From assembly GCA_028279065.1 (NCBI GenBank), contig JANQSY010000110.1, forward strand, positions 16,929 to 80,928: a stretch of 64,000 bases of DNA, written 5' to 3'. Source of the DNA: Cytophagales bacterium. GTDB taxonomy: Bacteria > Bacteroidota > Bacteroidia > Cytophagales > CCMP332. Shown here one piece after another: positions 8,608-18,584 of the stretch (positions within the stretch are counted from its first letter, which is position 1; each line of letters starts with the position of its first letter). Both the position numbers and the translations under genes were made by a program. A model generated the notes under the pieces. It did no database searches and was not told where the DNA came from. It was given only the letters and a program-made list of their open reading frames with translations.

Positions 8608-11600
8608 TCAGACCCGGACTGCAATGATACAAACGTCATCGAGTTGCTCTTGGTCGCCTTTCCAGCTTTCGTATTCTTTTTCCAGGTTTGAATTGATCTG
8701 AGAGATCGGCTCATCGATTTGCTGGAGCAGGAATTTTTTAAAGGACCGGTACATGTATTTTTTCCCCCTAGGCCCTCCGAATTGATCAGCGAAACCATCA
8801 GTGAAAAGGAAAAGCAGGTCATCTTTCTTTCCCTGGAAAGCCTTTGTGGAGAATTGCCCTTCCTTTTCGAATGCCCCTATAGGCATCTTGTCCGCCTTGA
8901 TTTCAAAAAGGAATGCTCCATTGTCTCCTTCTATTATGGGCTGAAGCGGTTCAGAATTTACCTTTATTGGGTCGGGCTCCTTCCGGATGATATATAGACT
9001 ATTGTGCGCACCTGAGTATTCAACACTAAGGCTTTTGTGATCCAGTGCACATAAGCTGATATCCATTCCATCTTTAACCTCGTTTTCATCTCCGCCTGTG
9101 GGATTAAGCGTCTTGGTGACGATCTCGTTCAAGCTATCCAGAATATGCCCTGTTTCTAATGCTTCGGATTCCCTTACGACCCGGTTCAATCCGTTATACC
9201 CAATAATACTTACAAAGGCTCCAGGAACCCCATGACCAGTGCAATCCACAGATGCAACAAGGGTTTTTCCCTCATTTTTTCCCCTTCCTTTCTCGATCCA
9301 GAAAAAATCACCACTCACAATATCCTTGGGCCGGTACATTATCGAGCTGTTCGGAAGAAGTTCCCGGATCTTAATGGGGGGAGGTAGTATTGCGAGCTGG
9401 ATTCGTTGGGCATAATGAATGCTATCTGTGATCTGCCGATTCTTGTTTCCGATAACCTGGTTTTGTTCTTCTAGTTGATCCCTTTGGGCCATGATCTCCT
9501 CGTTTTGAGATTCCAACTCTGAATTTTGCAATTCGATCTCATCTTTTTGAGCTGTGATCTCTTTCGTTTTCTCTTTGATGATCATTCTCAACCCCCGGTT
9601 TGAAACCGTGACCGCCCCATAGACAAAACCAACAAAGAAAATCCCATACATTGAATATGCCCACCAGGTCTGATACCATGGAGGAAGAACCCTGAACTGG
9701 TACCTAAGAATCGGGCTCTCGATTCCAAAAAAGTCTCTTGCAACCACTTCAAGCATATATTTTCCTCCCGAAAGATTGGTGTAGACCACATCATTTTTTT
9801 CCTTCCACTCAGACCAGCTCTCCTCGAATCCCATTAACCTGTATTTGAAATTCAGACCATCTCTTTTTTTAAATGATGTTGCGGAAAATTGAAATGTTAA
9901 AGGCTTGGTGGAGTAAGGGATAATGACATTTCCTGTATTCATTGGACCAAAACCGCCGAACAATACAGAATCTGACCCAAAAGTCAGTTTTTCGAGGTTG
10001 CATTCAATACGATAATCAAGATAGGACTCTCCATTATTCATTATTCCATAAAGCCCTAATTCACCACCAAACCAAACATCTGAGTTTTCCCGGCTTGAAT
10101 AAATGGTATGAATTGTAGCCTCCGTGGTCTCCTTGAAGGGTTTATAGACCAGCCCAATTCCATCCTGCAGGAAACCGTTCTGAAAATCATTAATTCCAAA
10201 ATCGAAAGTTACAGCCCATAATCTGCTTTCGTCCGGCCCAAGGCAGTAGAAATAATTGGTATTCACTTCCCCGTTCAATGAACTAATTTCTGCCGGGGAA
10301 AACGCGTCTCTTTGTTCATCATATTGGAAAAGTCCATCTGTGGTTCCAAAAATTATCTGATCATTAAAAAGAATTGGGTATGGGTCTCCGGTAGCAAGGC
10401 CGCTGGTAGAATCGTATTGTATCCGATTTTCAAAATCCGGCTTGCCTGAGTTTTCATCAATCTGGATCTTGAAGGCACCAAATTCATCGCTACCCATCCA
10501 AATGTTTCCATTTCCGTCGGTCTGGATCTTTCGGATATCCAGATTCATTGCCTCATTTCTGTGCTCTTCAGTCATGAAACCATCATGATCTATGATCGTG
10601 ATGAATCCGTTCTCTGTTCCTATCCAATATCTTCGAGGATCATTCAGTGATTGATGAATGTAGTATGGGCTGGTTTTTAAAAGGGTTTCAAATCCTTTTC
10701 CTTGCTCATACTCCAATACTGATTTGGCTCCAAGGATTATTAAAGAGTTCTTGCCATTTGATTTTTTTGCTTCCGCGATAGACCATACCTCACCGGAGAA
10801 ACCTGAAACCTCCAGGAATTTTTTTTCTTCATAGCTCCAACTTAAGAGCCCGGAAGCGGTTCCAATGTAGAATTCTCGTCCTGATTCAATTATGTTATCA
10901 ACGTTTGAGTTAACCCCAAACTCCCCCCCGAAATAGGTGACTGGGGAATTCAGGTCGATTACCGAAACTCCAAAATCCAGTGCCAACCATAGATTGCCCT
11001 GATGGTCATAAAGCATCCTTTTGACATAATTGGATTGAAGGCCTTTCCTAAGATTCGAAATTTCCTGGATCTTGCCATTTTCATCCAATGCCACCACGCC
11101 ATCGGTTTCTGTTGAGATCAGGATCTTCCCGTCTTTCCAATCAAGGGCATCAGTTATTCTGAGATCTCCTAACTCGGCTGAGGAATATTTCACTTCGGGA
11201 ACAAGACCGTTCCCTTCAGCCCTGTATTTTCCAAGCGTTTTTTCATTCTTGATCAAAAAACTGTTTGGCCCGATCTGTCTGACATTTACTATTCCATCTT
11301 TTGGATCCCAGTCTGTTTCCAATTCAATAAAAGCTCCTTTTTCATCCAGGATCTTTGGATTACTGAATTTCTCAAAAAGGATAACCCTTCCATCAAGGAA
11401 GAATATCTCCAAGAGGTTATCGAGAGAGTATTCTCTTTCCAACTGGTGGCTGGAATTGATAACAAACAAGGTCTTATCGGAGTAAAACCATATTTGCTGA
11501 TTCCAGAATTTTGTTCTCCTGATCCGTCCAAAACTGGACTGATTGTCTCCAAAGACCTCAACCATATCCTTGAGTTTTCCCTTCCCCTGGTCATTTATTT

Positions 11601-11922
11601 CTACAAAACCAATGGAGTTCTCTGAACCGAAATACAGGGTTTGATCTGGCCCAAAGCCCAATGAGAGAATCACTCTTTGGTCTAGATCCTCAATCATGGA
11701 AAAGAATTTTCCGTTATAGACCAAAATCCCACCGTTGTTCGCGATGTATATTTTCTCGTCCGGACCTATGGCAAGGTCATGGTTTTGACCCTCCCTGCTT
11801 TCAAATTCGTTTGGACTAAAGTTGGTGGTCGGGAACTGCCCTTCGATCGCCCGAAGCTCTTGGCATATTGCTCCCTGAAAGGAGGCAAAAATGATCAGGA
11901 GTACCAGAAGGCAGTTTTTCAC
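8608..11922 (-). CDS. Two-component-type beta-propeller sensor with SpoIIE/PP2C phosphatase output
   Basis: 1,104 residues: signal peptide (1-20, ending AICQ); a long periplasmic region of repeated regulator-propeller blades with N.W.G-type strands (~30-660; e.g. DHQGNLWLALDFGVSVI, DGNGNIWMGSDEFGAF); a Y_Y_Y-like domain (~670-740, ending VLPPWYQTWWAY); one transmembrane helix (~747-770); a Gln/Glu-rich coiled coil (~785-835); and a SpoIIE-type phosphatase domain starting DSIHYAQRIQLAILPP. Metal-binding acidic motifs SGDFFW, DCTGHGVPGA, DGMDISLCALD and FTDGFADQFGG are all present, so the enzyme looks intact. It probably senses an extracytoplasmic signal and dephosphorylates a cytoplasmic Ser/Thr target, such as an anti-sigma antagonist; no such partner lies nearby. 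Followed after 9 bp by the acyltransferase. Confidence 0.9.
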   Translation of the reverse strand: MKNCLLVLLIIFASFQGAICQELRAIEGQFPTTNFSPNEFESREGQNHDLAIGPDEKIYIANNGGILVYNGKFFSMIEDLDQRVILSLGFGPDQTLYFGSENSIGFVEINDQGKGKLKDMVEVFGDNQSSFGRIRRTKFWNQQIWFYSDKTLFVINSSHQLEREYSLDNLLEIFFLDGRVILFEKFSNPKILDEKGAFIELETDWDPKDGIVNVRQIGPNSFLIKNEKTLGKYRAEGNGLVPEVKYSSAELGDLRITDALDWKDGKILISTETDGVVALDENGKIQEISNLRKGLQSNYVKRMLYDHQGNLWLALDFGVSVIDLNSPVTYFGGEFGVNSNVDNIIESGREFYIGTASGLLSWSYEEKKFLEVSGFSGEVWSIAEAKKSNGKNSLIILGAKSVLEYEQGKGFETLLKTSPYYIHQSLNDPRRYWIGTENGFITIIDHDGFMTEEHRNEAMNLDIRKIQTDGNGNIWMGSDEFGAFKIQIDENSGKPDFENRIQYDSTSGLATGDPYPILFNDQIIFGTTDGLFQYDEQRDAFSPAEISSLNGEVNTNYFYCLGPDESRLWAVTFDFGINDFQNGFLQDGIGLVYKPFKETTEATIHTIYSSRENSDVWFGGELGLYGIMNNGESYLDYRIECNLEKLTFGSDSVLFGGFGPMNTGNVIIPYSTKPLTFQFSATSFKKRDGLNFKYRLMGFEESWSEWKEKNDVVYTNLSGGKYMLEVVARDFFGIESPILRYQFRVLPPWYQTWWAYSMYGIFFVGFVYGAVTVSNRGLRMIIKEKTKEITAQKDEIELQNSELESQNEEIMAQRDQLEEQNQVIGNKNRQITDSIHYAQRIQLAILPPPIKIRELLPNSSIMYRPKDIVSGDFFWIEKGRGKNEGKTLVASVDCTGHGVPGAFVSIIGYNGLNRVVRESEALETGHILDSLNEIVTKTLNPTGGDENEVKDGMDISLCALDHKSLSVEYSGAHNSLYIIRKEPDPIKVNSEPLQPIIEGDNGAFLFEIKADKMPIGAFEKEGQFSTKAFQGKKDDLLFLFTDGFADQFGGPRGKKYMYRSFKKFLLQQIDEPISQINSNLEKEYESWKGDQEQLDDVCIIAVRV

Positions 11923-11923
11923 C

Positions 11924-11938
11924 TTCCGAATTACGGAA
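11924..11938. repeat. Short inverted repeat upstream of the sensor phosphatase gene
   Basis: TTCCG-AATTA-CGGAA, five-base arms, immediately upstream of the ATG at 11922 on the minus strand. It could occlude the start in the mRNA or be a binding site; there is no further support. Confidence 0.25.
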
Positions 11939-11978
11939 AAAATACGACTCTAAACCTGAAAGGCTTTGCTGAGCGGTT

Positions 11979-14900
11979 TTAGTACTTGATCAGCTTAACA
12001 GTCCTCTTTTCATTTCTAGAGGCCAATTCCACAATATAGATACCCGGGTTCAGATGCTCAGCTGGGATCGAAAGATGTTTCGCGGTAAAATCACCCATGT
12101 ACTTCACGGAGCCCTTGGCATCTAAGATCCTGATATTAAACCCGTTCAAATCATTGAATCCTGAAGCTTCAATCTCGATCGATTTGTTGAAGGGATTCGG
12201 ATAGACCCCAATGGAATTAAGCTTAGATATGCTTTTCCCTGATACCTGAGCAGAATTAGTAGAATTGGAATCATTGGACTTCGAGCGCCTGAAGGTCTTA
12301 CCCTTTTTGTCTGTATCACATCCTATAGCCGGCCTTACCATTATAACATAGTATAGCCATGGATCATTGATCAAGGTTGGGATAACATCGGTATAGCTGT
12401 TTAATGTAGCGGGTACTGAATCGATCTTTTCCCATCCATTTGCAAGAGTGTTCCTGTAAATGAAATAGGTTGAGTAGGCGAAGCCCTGATAATCATCCCA
12501 GGAAAGGTTGATTGAATTTGGAACCAGCCCCAGGCTTTGGGTAAGATGTATGGTCTTGTGCTCAGGACTCAAGGAGCTTTCGTTCCCACAGGTATCAACA
12601 GCGGAAATCTTGTATTTCCAGGACCTGAATAATGGCAGAGCAACCGGATCTATGAATTCTCCGTCCTGAGAAAAGGGAACAGAGCCTATCAATTGATATA
12701 CTCCTGCTGCAGATGATTCTCTATAAATATTATAATGGTCAATCCCTGCGAAATAATTCTTCTCCCAAACAATAAGATTTGCCCCCGTGCTGCTGTCAAC
12801 AGTAACCAGGCAAATAGGGTCCCCAAAGTTTGGGCTGGCTCCAAGATTGGCTGTGGCCGTTCCGAGGCATCCCTGGGTGTTGGAAACGGTAAGGTTGTAA
12901 ACCCCTGAGCCTACGGAAATCAGATCCTCAACATTGGATCCACTTGACCAGGTGTAATTAAAAGGGGTATTGACCCCGGTTGCTGTAACATATATTGAAC
13001 CTGCCGGAGAGCTGCATGAAGGCTGGATCACCGAATCCAATACCACCTCAGGTCCAGCAATCTCTGATACAGCAGCCCAAATCGAATCAGAGCAGCCATT
13101 CTGGTCCGTAACAAATACAGAGTAAAAACCGGCAGAAAGTGAATTGGCAATTGAATCGAATGAACCATTGGACCAATTATGGATATACGGGCCTGATCCT
13201 CCGGTGGCATGAACCACCGCACTTCCATTTGCAAGTCCACAATCGGTTTTTGTAGTTGTTGTGGACAGACTAATTTCTGAAGGTTGAGTTACCTCAAATG
13301 TGGCCAGGGAAACACAGCTGTCTCCGTCAATCAACATGACCTCATATGGCCCAACTGAAAGGTTTGAGATGTCCTCAGAAGTGGAGCCATTGGTCCACCA
13401 ATAATTGAAGGGAGAGATCCCACCTAAAACTGAAATGTCAATGGATCCATTATTACCTCCAAAACAACTTACAGGATTGATTTGATTTGCTGTAATTGTG
13501 GGAGCCTCTGCGTCCGAGATCAAGATCTGCTTGTCAACTTTGCAACCTGTAGCATCTTCAACCTCTACAACGTATATCCCTGCTGCCAGGCTATCCGCAA
13601 AGGTGGTTTCATCCCCATTGGTCCACCGGTGATCATAGGGAGGAATTCCTCCATTGATGGTTATGCTTGCGGACCCATTATTAAATCCGCAGTTTGCGTT
13701 GGTGGAACTTGGGGTAAGTATCATTTCCGGTGGGCGGGATATGGTTATGCTATCCAATCCATAACATCCATTGAAAGAGGATGCTGAGTCATATACATTA
13801 ACATAATAAGTGCCAGCCTGAAGACCATGCAGATCAGAAGTCCGCAGCCCATTTGACCATTTATAAGAAAATGGCGCCTTTCCGGCCAAAATGGTCAGGT
13901 CTATGGATCCATCATGAATGTTAAAACAGCTTTGGTCCTGAGCATTCAATGCAAAGCGAGGCCTTGGAGGGTCTGTCAATTCCACCGAATCAGTTGAGGA
14001 ACAACCATTGGTATCTGTTACGATTACGGAATACCAACCTGCAGACAGGTTGAACAGAACCTGAGTGGAATCATTTGTAGACCAATTAATATTATAGGGT
14101 CCCGCCTGGCCTGAGATCTGAAGTACCGCAGCACCATCGGAGCCTCCGCAGGATTGTGGATCGTTTTTCGTCAGGTTCAGAAAGGGCTTATTGTATCCTG
14201 CTATGGTAAATGGAATTGTTTCGGAGCAGCCGGCTGCATCGGAAATGGTTACGGTATAATTCCCTGCTGGAAGTTGATTTACAAATGGTCCGGTAGCTCC
14301 ATTGGACCAATTTATTGTGAAAGGGAATTGACCACCAACCATGCTCACACTTGCCACACCTGTATTTTGAGAACAGCTATCAGAGTTGAATGTGGTCAAA
14401 GTGGTTGTAAAAGTCACATTATCATCCAAATCGATAACCCTGAAAAATTCACACTGTCTTGAATCCCTTACTCTGACCCAATATTGGCCGCTTTGAACAT
14501 TGAAAAGGGTTGAGATGGTATCCCCAGTTGACCAAAGGAATTGGTAGGGAGGGTAGCCCCCCTGCCCAAATGCTGTAATAGAACCATTTGATTGAGTGCA
14601 TGTGGGCCTGATCGAATCTATGTTGACCCCTAATGGCAATGGGTCAGCGATCACGAATGTATCGTAGGTAGTGCAGTTGTTATTGGCAAAATCCGAGTCA
14701 ATGATCGAAACAGAGTATGTTCCCGGAGCAAGGCTGTCCAGATCTTCAGTTGTAGGTCCATGTGCCCAGGTGTAAGAATAAGGCGGCAAACCTCCTGATA
14801 CACTTAGATCGATCTTGCCATCATTATCTCCTGTGCAGGATGGGTTAGAAATGTTGGCAATTATATCTGCTTTGTCCGGACCATCCACAAAAACAGAATC

Positions 14901-16931
14901 GGAAGCCTGGCAACCAGTAGAGTCTGTGACATCAACCGAATACCATCCTTTTGGCAGGCCAGGCACTACGGAGGTGATTTGACCTGAAGACCATTGGACC
15001 GTGAATGGAGGATTTTGGCCAGCAACATTTACGATCGCGATCCCATCAGAACTACCACAAGTGGAAGTGGGAGTGGAAGTTGTGGTGACCTGTGGAGGAC
15101 TTGATCCTCCTACATCTATCACGCGGATCACTTCACAGTTGTTCGCATCGGTAACAGAAAGGGTGTATTGGCCTGAAGCGAGATTTGAGATCACCTGGTT
15201 TGTGGATCCGGTTGACCAAAGAAAACTGTAGGGAGGGGCTCCGCCTGTTACGGAAGCGATGGCCATTCCATTATTGGCACCGCAGGTATCAGCGCTAAAT
15301 ACCGTAACTGTAGGGTCTAGGGTTATCTGCTGCTGGATGTTAAATGTCTGCTGGGTTTCACAACCATTGGCATCCCTAACGGTCAAGGTATAATTTCCTG
15401 GCACCAGGTTGCTTAATGTGGTTCCTGTTGGACCATGCGACCAAACCTCGGTATAGGGTGCCTGCCCTCCGGAATAATTAACACTGATCGCGCCATCATT
15501 GCCAATTCCACATGTGACCTGGGTAACAGAAGAAACGAATTCTATTGGTTCATTTTTTAGGATTGAATAGCCCATATCCCAAGACCCTGCACCATTGATA
15601 GTCTGGTTCCCCATGGTGTATGTTGGGCTGTTCGTTCTATAGCTCAGTATGATATCTTCATTTGGCATGACATTGATCGAAAAGCCATAGTCATTTGCCA
15701 ATCCGCCTCCGGACCTGGCCCATACCAGGTTTCCAGAAAAATCAACCAGTCCCCCAAAAGCATCATAAAACCCAGCATTGGTATTTATTAGGGTATCCTG
15801 GCCATCACTTAGTTGAACTCCGTCAAAATACCCAGCTATATAGAGCCCCTTATCAGCATGATCATCGAGCTCATAAATAAGGTTGTTGCCGGGAGAGTTA
15901 AAGTTGGAGGTCCAAAGCATGCTTCCTGTTGAAGAAATCTCACCAAGGAAAGCCTCCCTGGTACCTGCTCCGGGATCGGTATTGATCAGTTGAGTTGCAC
16001 CAATCGAAATGGTATCACTTGTCCAGTACCCTGAAATAAAGGCTTTTCCGAAGTTATTGACCTTAACCTGTGTCAAATAGTCATCGCCGCTTGCCCCATT
16101 CATCATGGTATGCCATTGAATGACTCCTCCACTGTTGATTTTTGTGACATAGGAATCGAAGCCGCCTTGAATATTATATACCTGGCCATTTAAGGTCACG
16201 GTATTACCATCTGAATATCCAACCACGTATACATTACCGCTCAGGTCGAAATCGGCATGTCTGGCATAGGCATTGTTAGGAGAATAGTAGCCATGAGCCC
16301 AGGCAGCAGTACCATTGGAATTATATTTTACCACATATCCCTCTGTATTGGTGGGATTATTCAATGAGCCCCAGCCAGAAAAACCTGCAGCTGCAGTGGT
16401 ATAGTAGCCTGTAACAGCCACCTGACCGGAAGGAGAGACTGAAAGATTGTACCCGATCACGTTTGCACCACCACCACCTCCGGATCTTGTGTTCCAGATC
16501 TGATTGCCATTTGGACCATACTTGAAAACGAACATATAGGTCCTCCAAGGAAAGCTGTTATTTATGCCATTGAAGTGGTTTGAGGTGTATCCCGTGAAGT
16601 AAATATTTCCGCTTGCATCTGTTTCGGCGTCATAGATCACAACCGTTGGACTATTTATCGCCCAGGTTGCATGGCCGGTCGAATCGAGCTTAACAATGAA
16701 TCCATTATAGGTGCCCACTCGTTGGAATGTTGTGTCTCCAACGGTAAGCGAATCGCTATAGAAATATCCACAGATGATCTGATTCCCAAATGGATCGATC
16801 TCAGTATCCATGTGATAATCATCAAGGGCCCCACCCTGGTTAACGGAAATGTCCCATTTTTCACATTGAGAGTAGCTTATTAATGGAATGGTAAGGAGAA
16901 GGAGGAGAGGTAAGAGTAATCTTCGGCCCAT
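11979..16931 (-). CDS. Secreted SprB-repeat protein with type A T9SS sorting domain
   Basis: 1,650 residues. Signal peptide (1-21, cut near SYSQ). Residues ~25-460 look like a beta-propeller of SBBP type, with repeats of the form I/V-x-G-Y-F/Y (IICGYFYSDS, AVTGYYTTAA, YVVGYSDGN, FISGYWTSD, YIAGYFDGV). Residues ~468-1365 hold 12 SprB-like repeats of 70-77 residues with the pattern C..NDG.I...GG.PPY...WS.G......L..G.Y.V.V.D..GC. Two FN3-like domains follow (~1370-1530). The last ~80 residues are a type A sorting domain: GVYPNPF, then LNPGIYIVEL and a basic end (KLIKY). It should be exported by Sec, moved across the outer membrane by T9SS and attached to the surface. Adhesion or gliding is a plausible role. 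Confidence 0.9.
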   Translation of the reverse strand: MGRRLLLPLLLLLTIPLISYSQCEKWDISVNQGGALDDYHMDTEIDPFGNQIICGYFYSDSLTVGDTTFQRVGTYNGFIVKLDSTGHATWAINSPTVVIYDAETDASGNIYFTGYTSNHFNGINNSFPWRTYMFVFKYGPNGNQIWNTRSGGGGGANVIGYNLSVSPSGQVAVTGYYTTAAAGFSGWGSLNNPTNTEGYVVKYNSNGTAAWAHGYYSPNNAYARHADFDLSGNVYVVGYSDGNTVTLNGQVYNIQGGFDSYVTKINSGGVIQWHTMMNGASGDDYLTQVKVNNFGKAFISGYWTSDTISIGATQLINTDPGAGTREAFLGEISSTGSMLWTSNFNSPGNNLIYELDDHADKGLYIAGYFDGVQLSDGQDTLINTNAGFYDAFGGLVDFSGNLVWARSGGGLANDYGFSINVMPNEDIILSYRTNSPTYTMGNQTINGAGSWDMGYSILKNEPIEFVSSVTQVTCGIGNDGAISVNYSGGQAPYTEVWSHGPTGTTLSNLVPGNYTLTVRDANGCETQQTFNIQQQITLDPTVTVFSADTCGANNGMAIASVTGGAPPYSFLWSTGSTNQVISNLASGQYTLSVTDANNCEVIRVIDVGGSSPPQVTTTSTPTSTCGSSDGIAIVNVAGQNPPFTVQWSSGQITSVVPGLPKGWYSVDVTDSTGCQASDSVFVDGPDKADIIANISNPSCTGDNDGKIDLSVSGGLPPYSYTWAHGPTTEDLDSLAPGTYSVSIIDSDFANNNCTTYDTFVIADPLPLGVNIDSIRPTCTQSNGSITAFGQGGYPPYQFLWSTGDTISTLFNVQSGQYWVRVRDSRQCEFFRVIDLDDNVTFTTTLTTFNSDSCSQNTGVASVSMVGGQFPFTINWSNGATGPFVNQLPAGNYTVTISDAAGCSETIPFTIAGYNKPFLNLTKNDPQSCGGSDGAAVLQISGQAGPYNINWSTNDSTQVLFNLSAGWYSVIVTDTNGCSSTDSVELTDPPRPRFALNAQDQSCFNIHDGSIDLTILAGKAPFSYKWSNGLRTSDLHGLQAGTYYVNVYDSASSFNGCYGLDSITISRPPEMILTPSSTNANCGFNNGSASITINGGIPPYDHRWTNGDETTFADSLAAGIYVVEVEDATGCKVDKQILISDAEAPTITANQINPVSCFGGNNGSIDISVLGGISPFNYWWTNGSTSEDISNLSVGPYEVMLIDGDSCVSLATFEVTQPSEISLSTTTTKTDCGLANGSAVVHATGGSGPYIHNWSNGSFDSIANSLSAGFYSVFVTDQNGCSDSIWAAVSEIAGPEVVLDSVIQPSCSSPAGSIYVTATGVNTPFNYTWSSGSNVEDLISVGSGVYNLTVSNTQGCLGTATANLGASPNFGDPICLVTVDSSTGANLIVWEKNYFAGIDHYNIYRESSAAGVYQLIGSVPFSQDGEFIDPVALPLFRSWKYKISAVDTCGNESSLSPEHKTIHLTQSLGLVPNSINLSWDDYQGFAYSTYFIYRNTLANGWEKIDSVPATLNSYTDVIPTLINDPWLYYVIMVRPAIGCDTDKKGKTFRRSKSNDSNSTNSAQVSGKSISKLNSIGVYPNPFNKSIEIEASGFNDLNGFNIRILDAKGSVKYMGDFTAKHLSIPAEHLNPGIYIVELASRNEKRTVKLIKY
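12830..15530 (-). repeat. Twelve SprB-like coding repeats
   Basis: Twelve tandem protein repeats of about 70-77 residues inside the 1,650-residue protein. Each begins with a Cys (TCG, SCT, SCF) followed by NDG/NNG, then a GG.PPY motif, W.(T/S)(N/S)G and a G.Y.V.V.D..GC close. Copies are clearly related in protein but well diverged in DNA, so the array looks old rather than freshly amplified. Boundaries are estimated to within ~30 bp. Confidence 0.8.
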
Positions 16932-16960
16932 ATACCTGGTGTTAGATCATACAAATATCG

Positions 16961-16983
16961 CAAAAAGCACAGGTTTAACCTGT
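16961..16983 (-). terminator. Intrinsic terminator after the rhomboid gene
   Basis: On the minus strand the sequence reads ACAGGTT-A-AACCTGT followed by GC and TTTTT. The palindrome occupies 16969-16983 and the T-run 16962-16966. It begins 10 bp after the rhomboid stop and 38 bp before the start of the SprB-repeat gene, so it closes the pgi-to-rhomboid unit. Confidence 0.6.
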
Positions 16984-16992
16984 TTAGCCGTC

Positions 16993-17616
16993 TTATATGG
17001 ATACGATATATTGAATAATCTGTTCGAAAAATCTTGGAAAAAGGCCTGGTTGTAAGATTCCGATAAAGATCATACCGTAAACAGCACCCCAAAAATGGGC
17101 CTCATGATTGATCATTGAATCCCGGTTTTTTGAGGAAACATGGGAATAATAAAGAAAAACCGGAGCTAAAACGAAGCCGGGAATGCAGATTAGGGCAAAC
17201 AGGCAAACCTTTTCCAACGGGTAGATCAAAATGCTTGCAAACAAGACCGCGCTTACGGCACCAGAAGCTCCCAGCGATGCATATTGAGGGTTGTTTCTGT
17301 GCTTGATAAAGGTTGAAAGATTGGCAATTATTATTGAGGAAATAAAGAGGCCTGCATAAATGAATCCGCCTAATCTTAGACCATACCAATAGCTTAATGA
17401 CCGTTCTACAATGGGCCCAAAGAAGAAAAGAGTGAAGAGGTTGAAGAATAGGTGAGAGTAGTTGGCATGGACAAATCCAGAGCTAACAAGAGGGAAGAAA
17501 TTTTTGGATCTGGAGTTTGAGTAAGGCCTTAGTGCCCATTTGATAAGAAAAGTCTGGTTTTGAAAAGCAATTATTGACATCAGGGCGCATATGCCCATGA
17601 TTAACCAGGTGTACAT
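16993..17616 (-). CDS. Rhomboid family intramembrane serine protease
   Basis: 207 residues with six hydrophobic segments, the minimal rhomboid core. Catalytic motifs are visible: HANYSHLFFN with the conserved H-x3-N in TM2, SLGASGAVSAVLF (G-x-S-G nucleophile, ~residue 110) in TM4, and NHEAHFWGAVYG with the catalytic His (A-H-x3-G) in TM6. It cleaves transmembrane substrates inside the inner membrane. The ATG overlaps the stop of the upstream polyprenyl synthase gene by one base (TGATG), indicating translational coupling. A terminator follows its stop. Confidence 0.92.
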   Translation of the reverse strand: MYTWLIMGICALMSIIAFQNQTFLIKWALRPYSNSRSKNFFPLVSSGFVHANYSHLFFNLFTLFFFGPIVERSLSYWYGLRLGGFIYAGLFISSIIIANLSTFIKHRNNPQYASLGASGAVSAVLFASILIYPLEKVCLFALICIPGFVLAPVFLYYSHVSSKNRDSMINHEAHFWGAVYGMIFIGILQPGLFPRFFEQIIQYIVSI

Positions 17617-18584
17617 CAGGATTTTCTTTTTCCCAATTTCCTAAAGTAGGACAGCAATTCATCCTTTGCCCCCTCTCCCGCAGAGATGGATCCTACTAGT
17701 TCCTTGACCTTTTCAAACCGTTGATCAATCATTCCCTGGATCTTTTCTTCCAGGTTCAGCTCTTTAAAAAGATCAATTACATTTTCCACCTCCTCAGTAT
17801 CCCTTGAATTCTGTTGATAGATGGACGCCAGAAGCTCTTTTTTGGCAGCCGATGCTTCTTCGTTGGCCAGGAACCACAATATGGTTTTCTTCCCTGACCT
17901 GATATCCCCGCCCGGGACCTTTCCAAAAGACTCCGGATCACCGAAGGCATCCAGATAGTCATCCATCAATTGAAAGGCTATCCCGGCGTTTATCCCAATT
18001 TCATAAAGCTTTTTGCAGCTGGAAGCATCGGCCCCCCCGACCTTTCCACCAAGCCAACAAGAATAACCCAAAAGAACAGCCGTCTTTAGCCGTATCATTT
18101 CCAAGTATTCCACCTTGGTTGAGTCCGCCTTTCCTTCCAGATCCATATCCATCTGTTGGCCTTCGCAGACCTCCAATGAGGTTCGATTAAACATGTCCAG
18201 AATTTGTTTCAGGTTGACCTCGGTGCCAGCTAATTGCTGATAAGCCTTCACCATTAAGGCATCACCTGAGAGTATTGCGATGTTAGGATCCCATTTTTCA
18301 TGGACGGTTTCCTTGCCTCTCCTCAGCGGAGCCTCGTCCATGATATCATCGTGTAGGAGGGTGAAGTTGTGGAAAAGTTCTATGGACGATGCCATCTTGG
18401 CGTCATTCTCATCAACCGCTCTGAATAGGGAGGTGCAAAGAAGAGAGAGGGTTGGCCTCATCCTTTTTCCGCCCAGTGAAAGAAAATATCGGATGGGGTC
18501 ATAGAGGGATTTGGGAACCTCCGGAAGCTCTATCTCAGACAGGGCTGTTTCTATCATTTCCTGGTATTCCTTAACCCTGTTCAT
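17616..18584 (-). CDS. Polyprenyl (all-trans) diphosphate synthase family protein
   Basis: 322 residues, normal for the family. The first Asp-rich motif is LLHDDIMDEAPLRRGK (~residues 76-91, DDxxD with the conserved RRG), the second is FQLMDDYLDAFGD (~205), and GGKRMRPTLSLL (~38) is the IPP-binding block. It condenses isopentenyl diphosphate with an allylic primer to make C15-C40 chains, for example for menaquinone side chains; chain length cannot be read with confidence. Its first 14 bp overlap the end of rnr and it overlaps the rhomboid start by one base. Confidence 0.92.
   Translation of the reverse strand: MNRVKEYQEMIETALSEIELPEVPKSLYDPIRYFLSLGGKRMRPTLSLLCTSLFRAVDENDAKMASSIELFHNFTLLHDDIMDEAPLRRGKETVHEKWDPNIAILSGDALMVKAYQQLAGTEVNLKQILDMFNRTSLEVCEGQQMDMDLEGKADSTKVEYLEMIRLKTAVLLGYSCWLGGKVGGADASSCKKLYEIGINAGIAFQLMDDYLDAFGDPESFGKVPGGDIRSGKKTILWFLANEEASAAKKELLASIYQQNSRDTEEVENVIDLFKELNLEEKIQGMIDQRFEKVKELVGSISAGEGAKDELLSYFRKLGKRKS

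Noticed and set aside
8287..8691. 134-codon plus-strand ORF across the acyltransferase
   Set aside because: It lies opposite a gene with clear HTSNWD and PEGTRKK motifs and has no family-like sequence.
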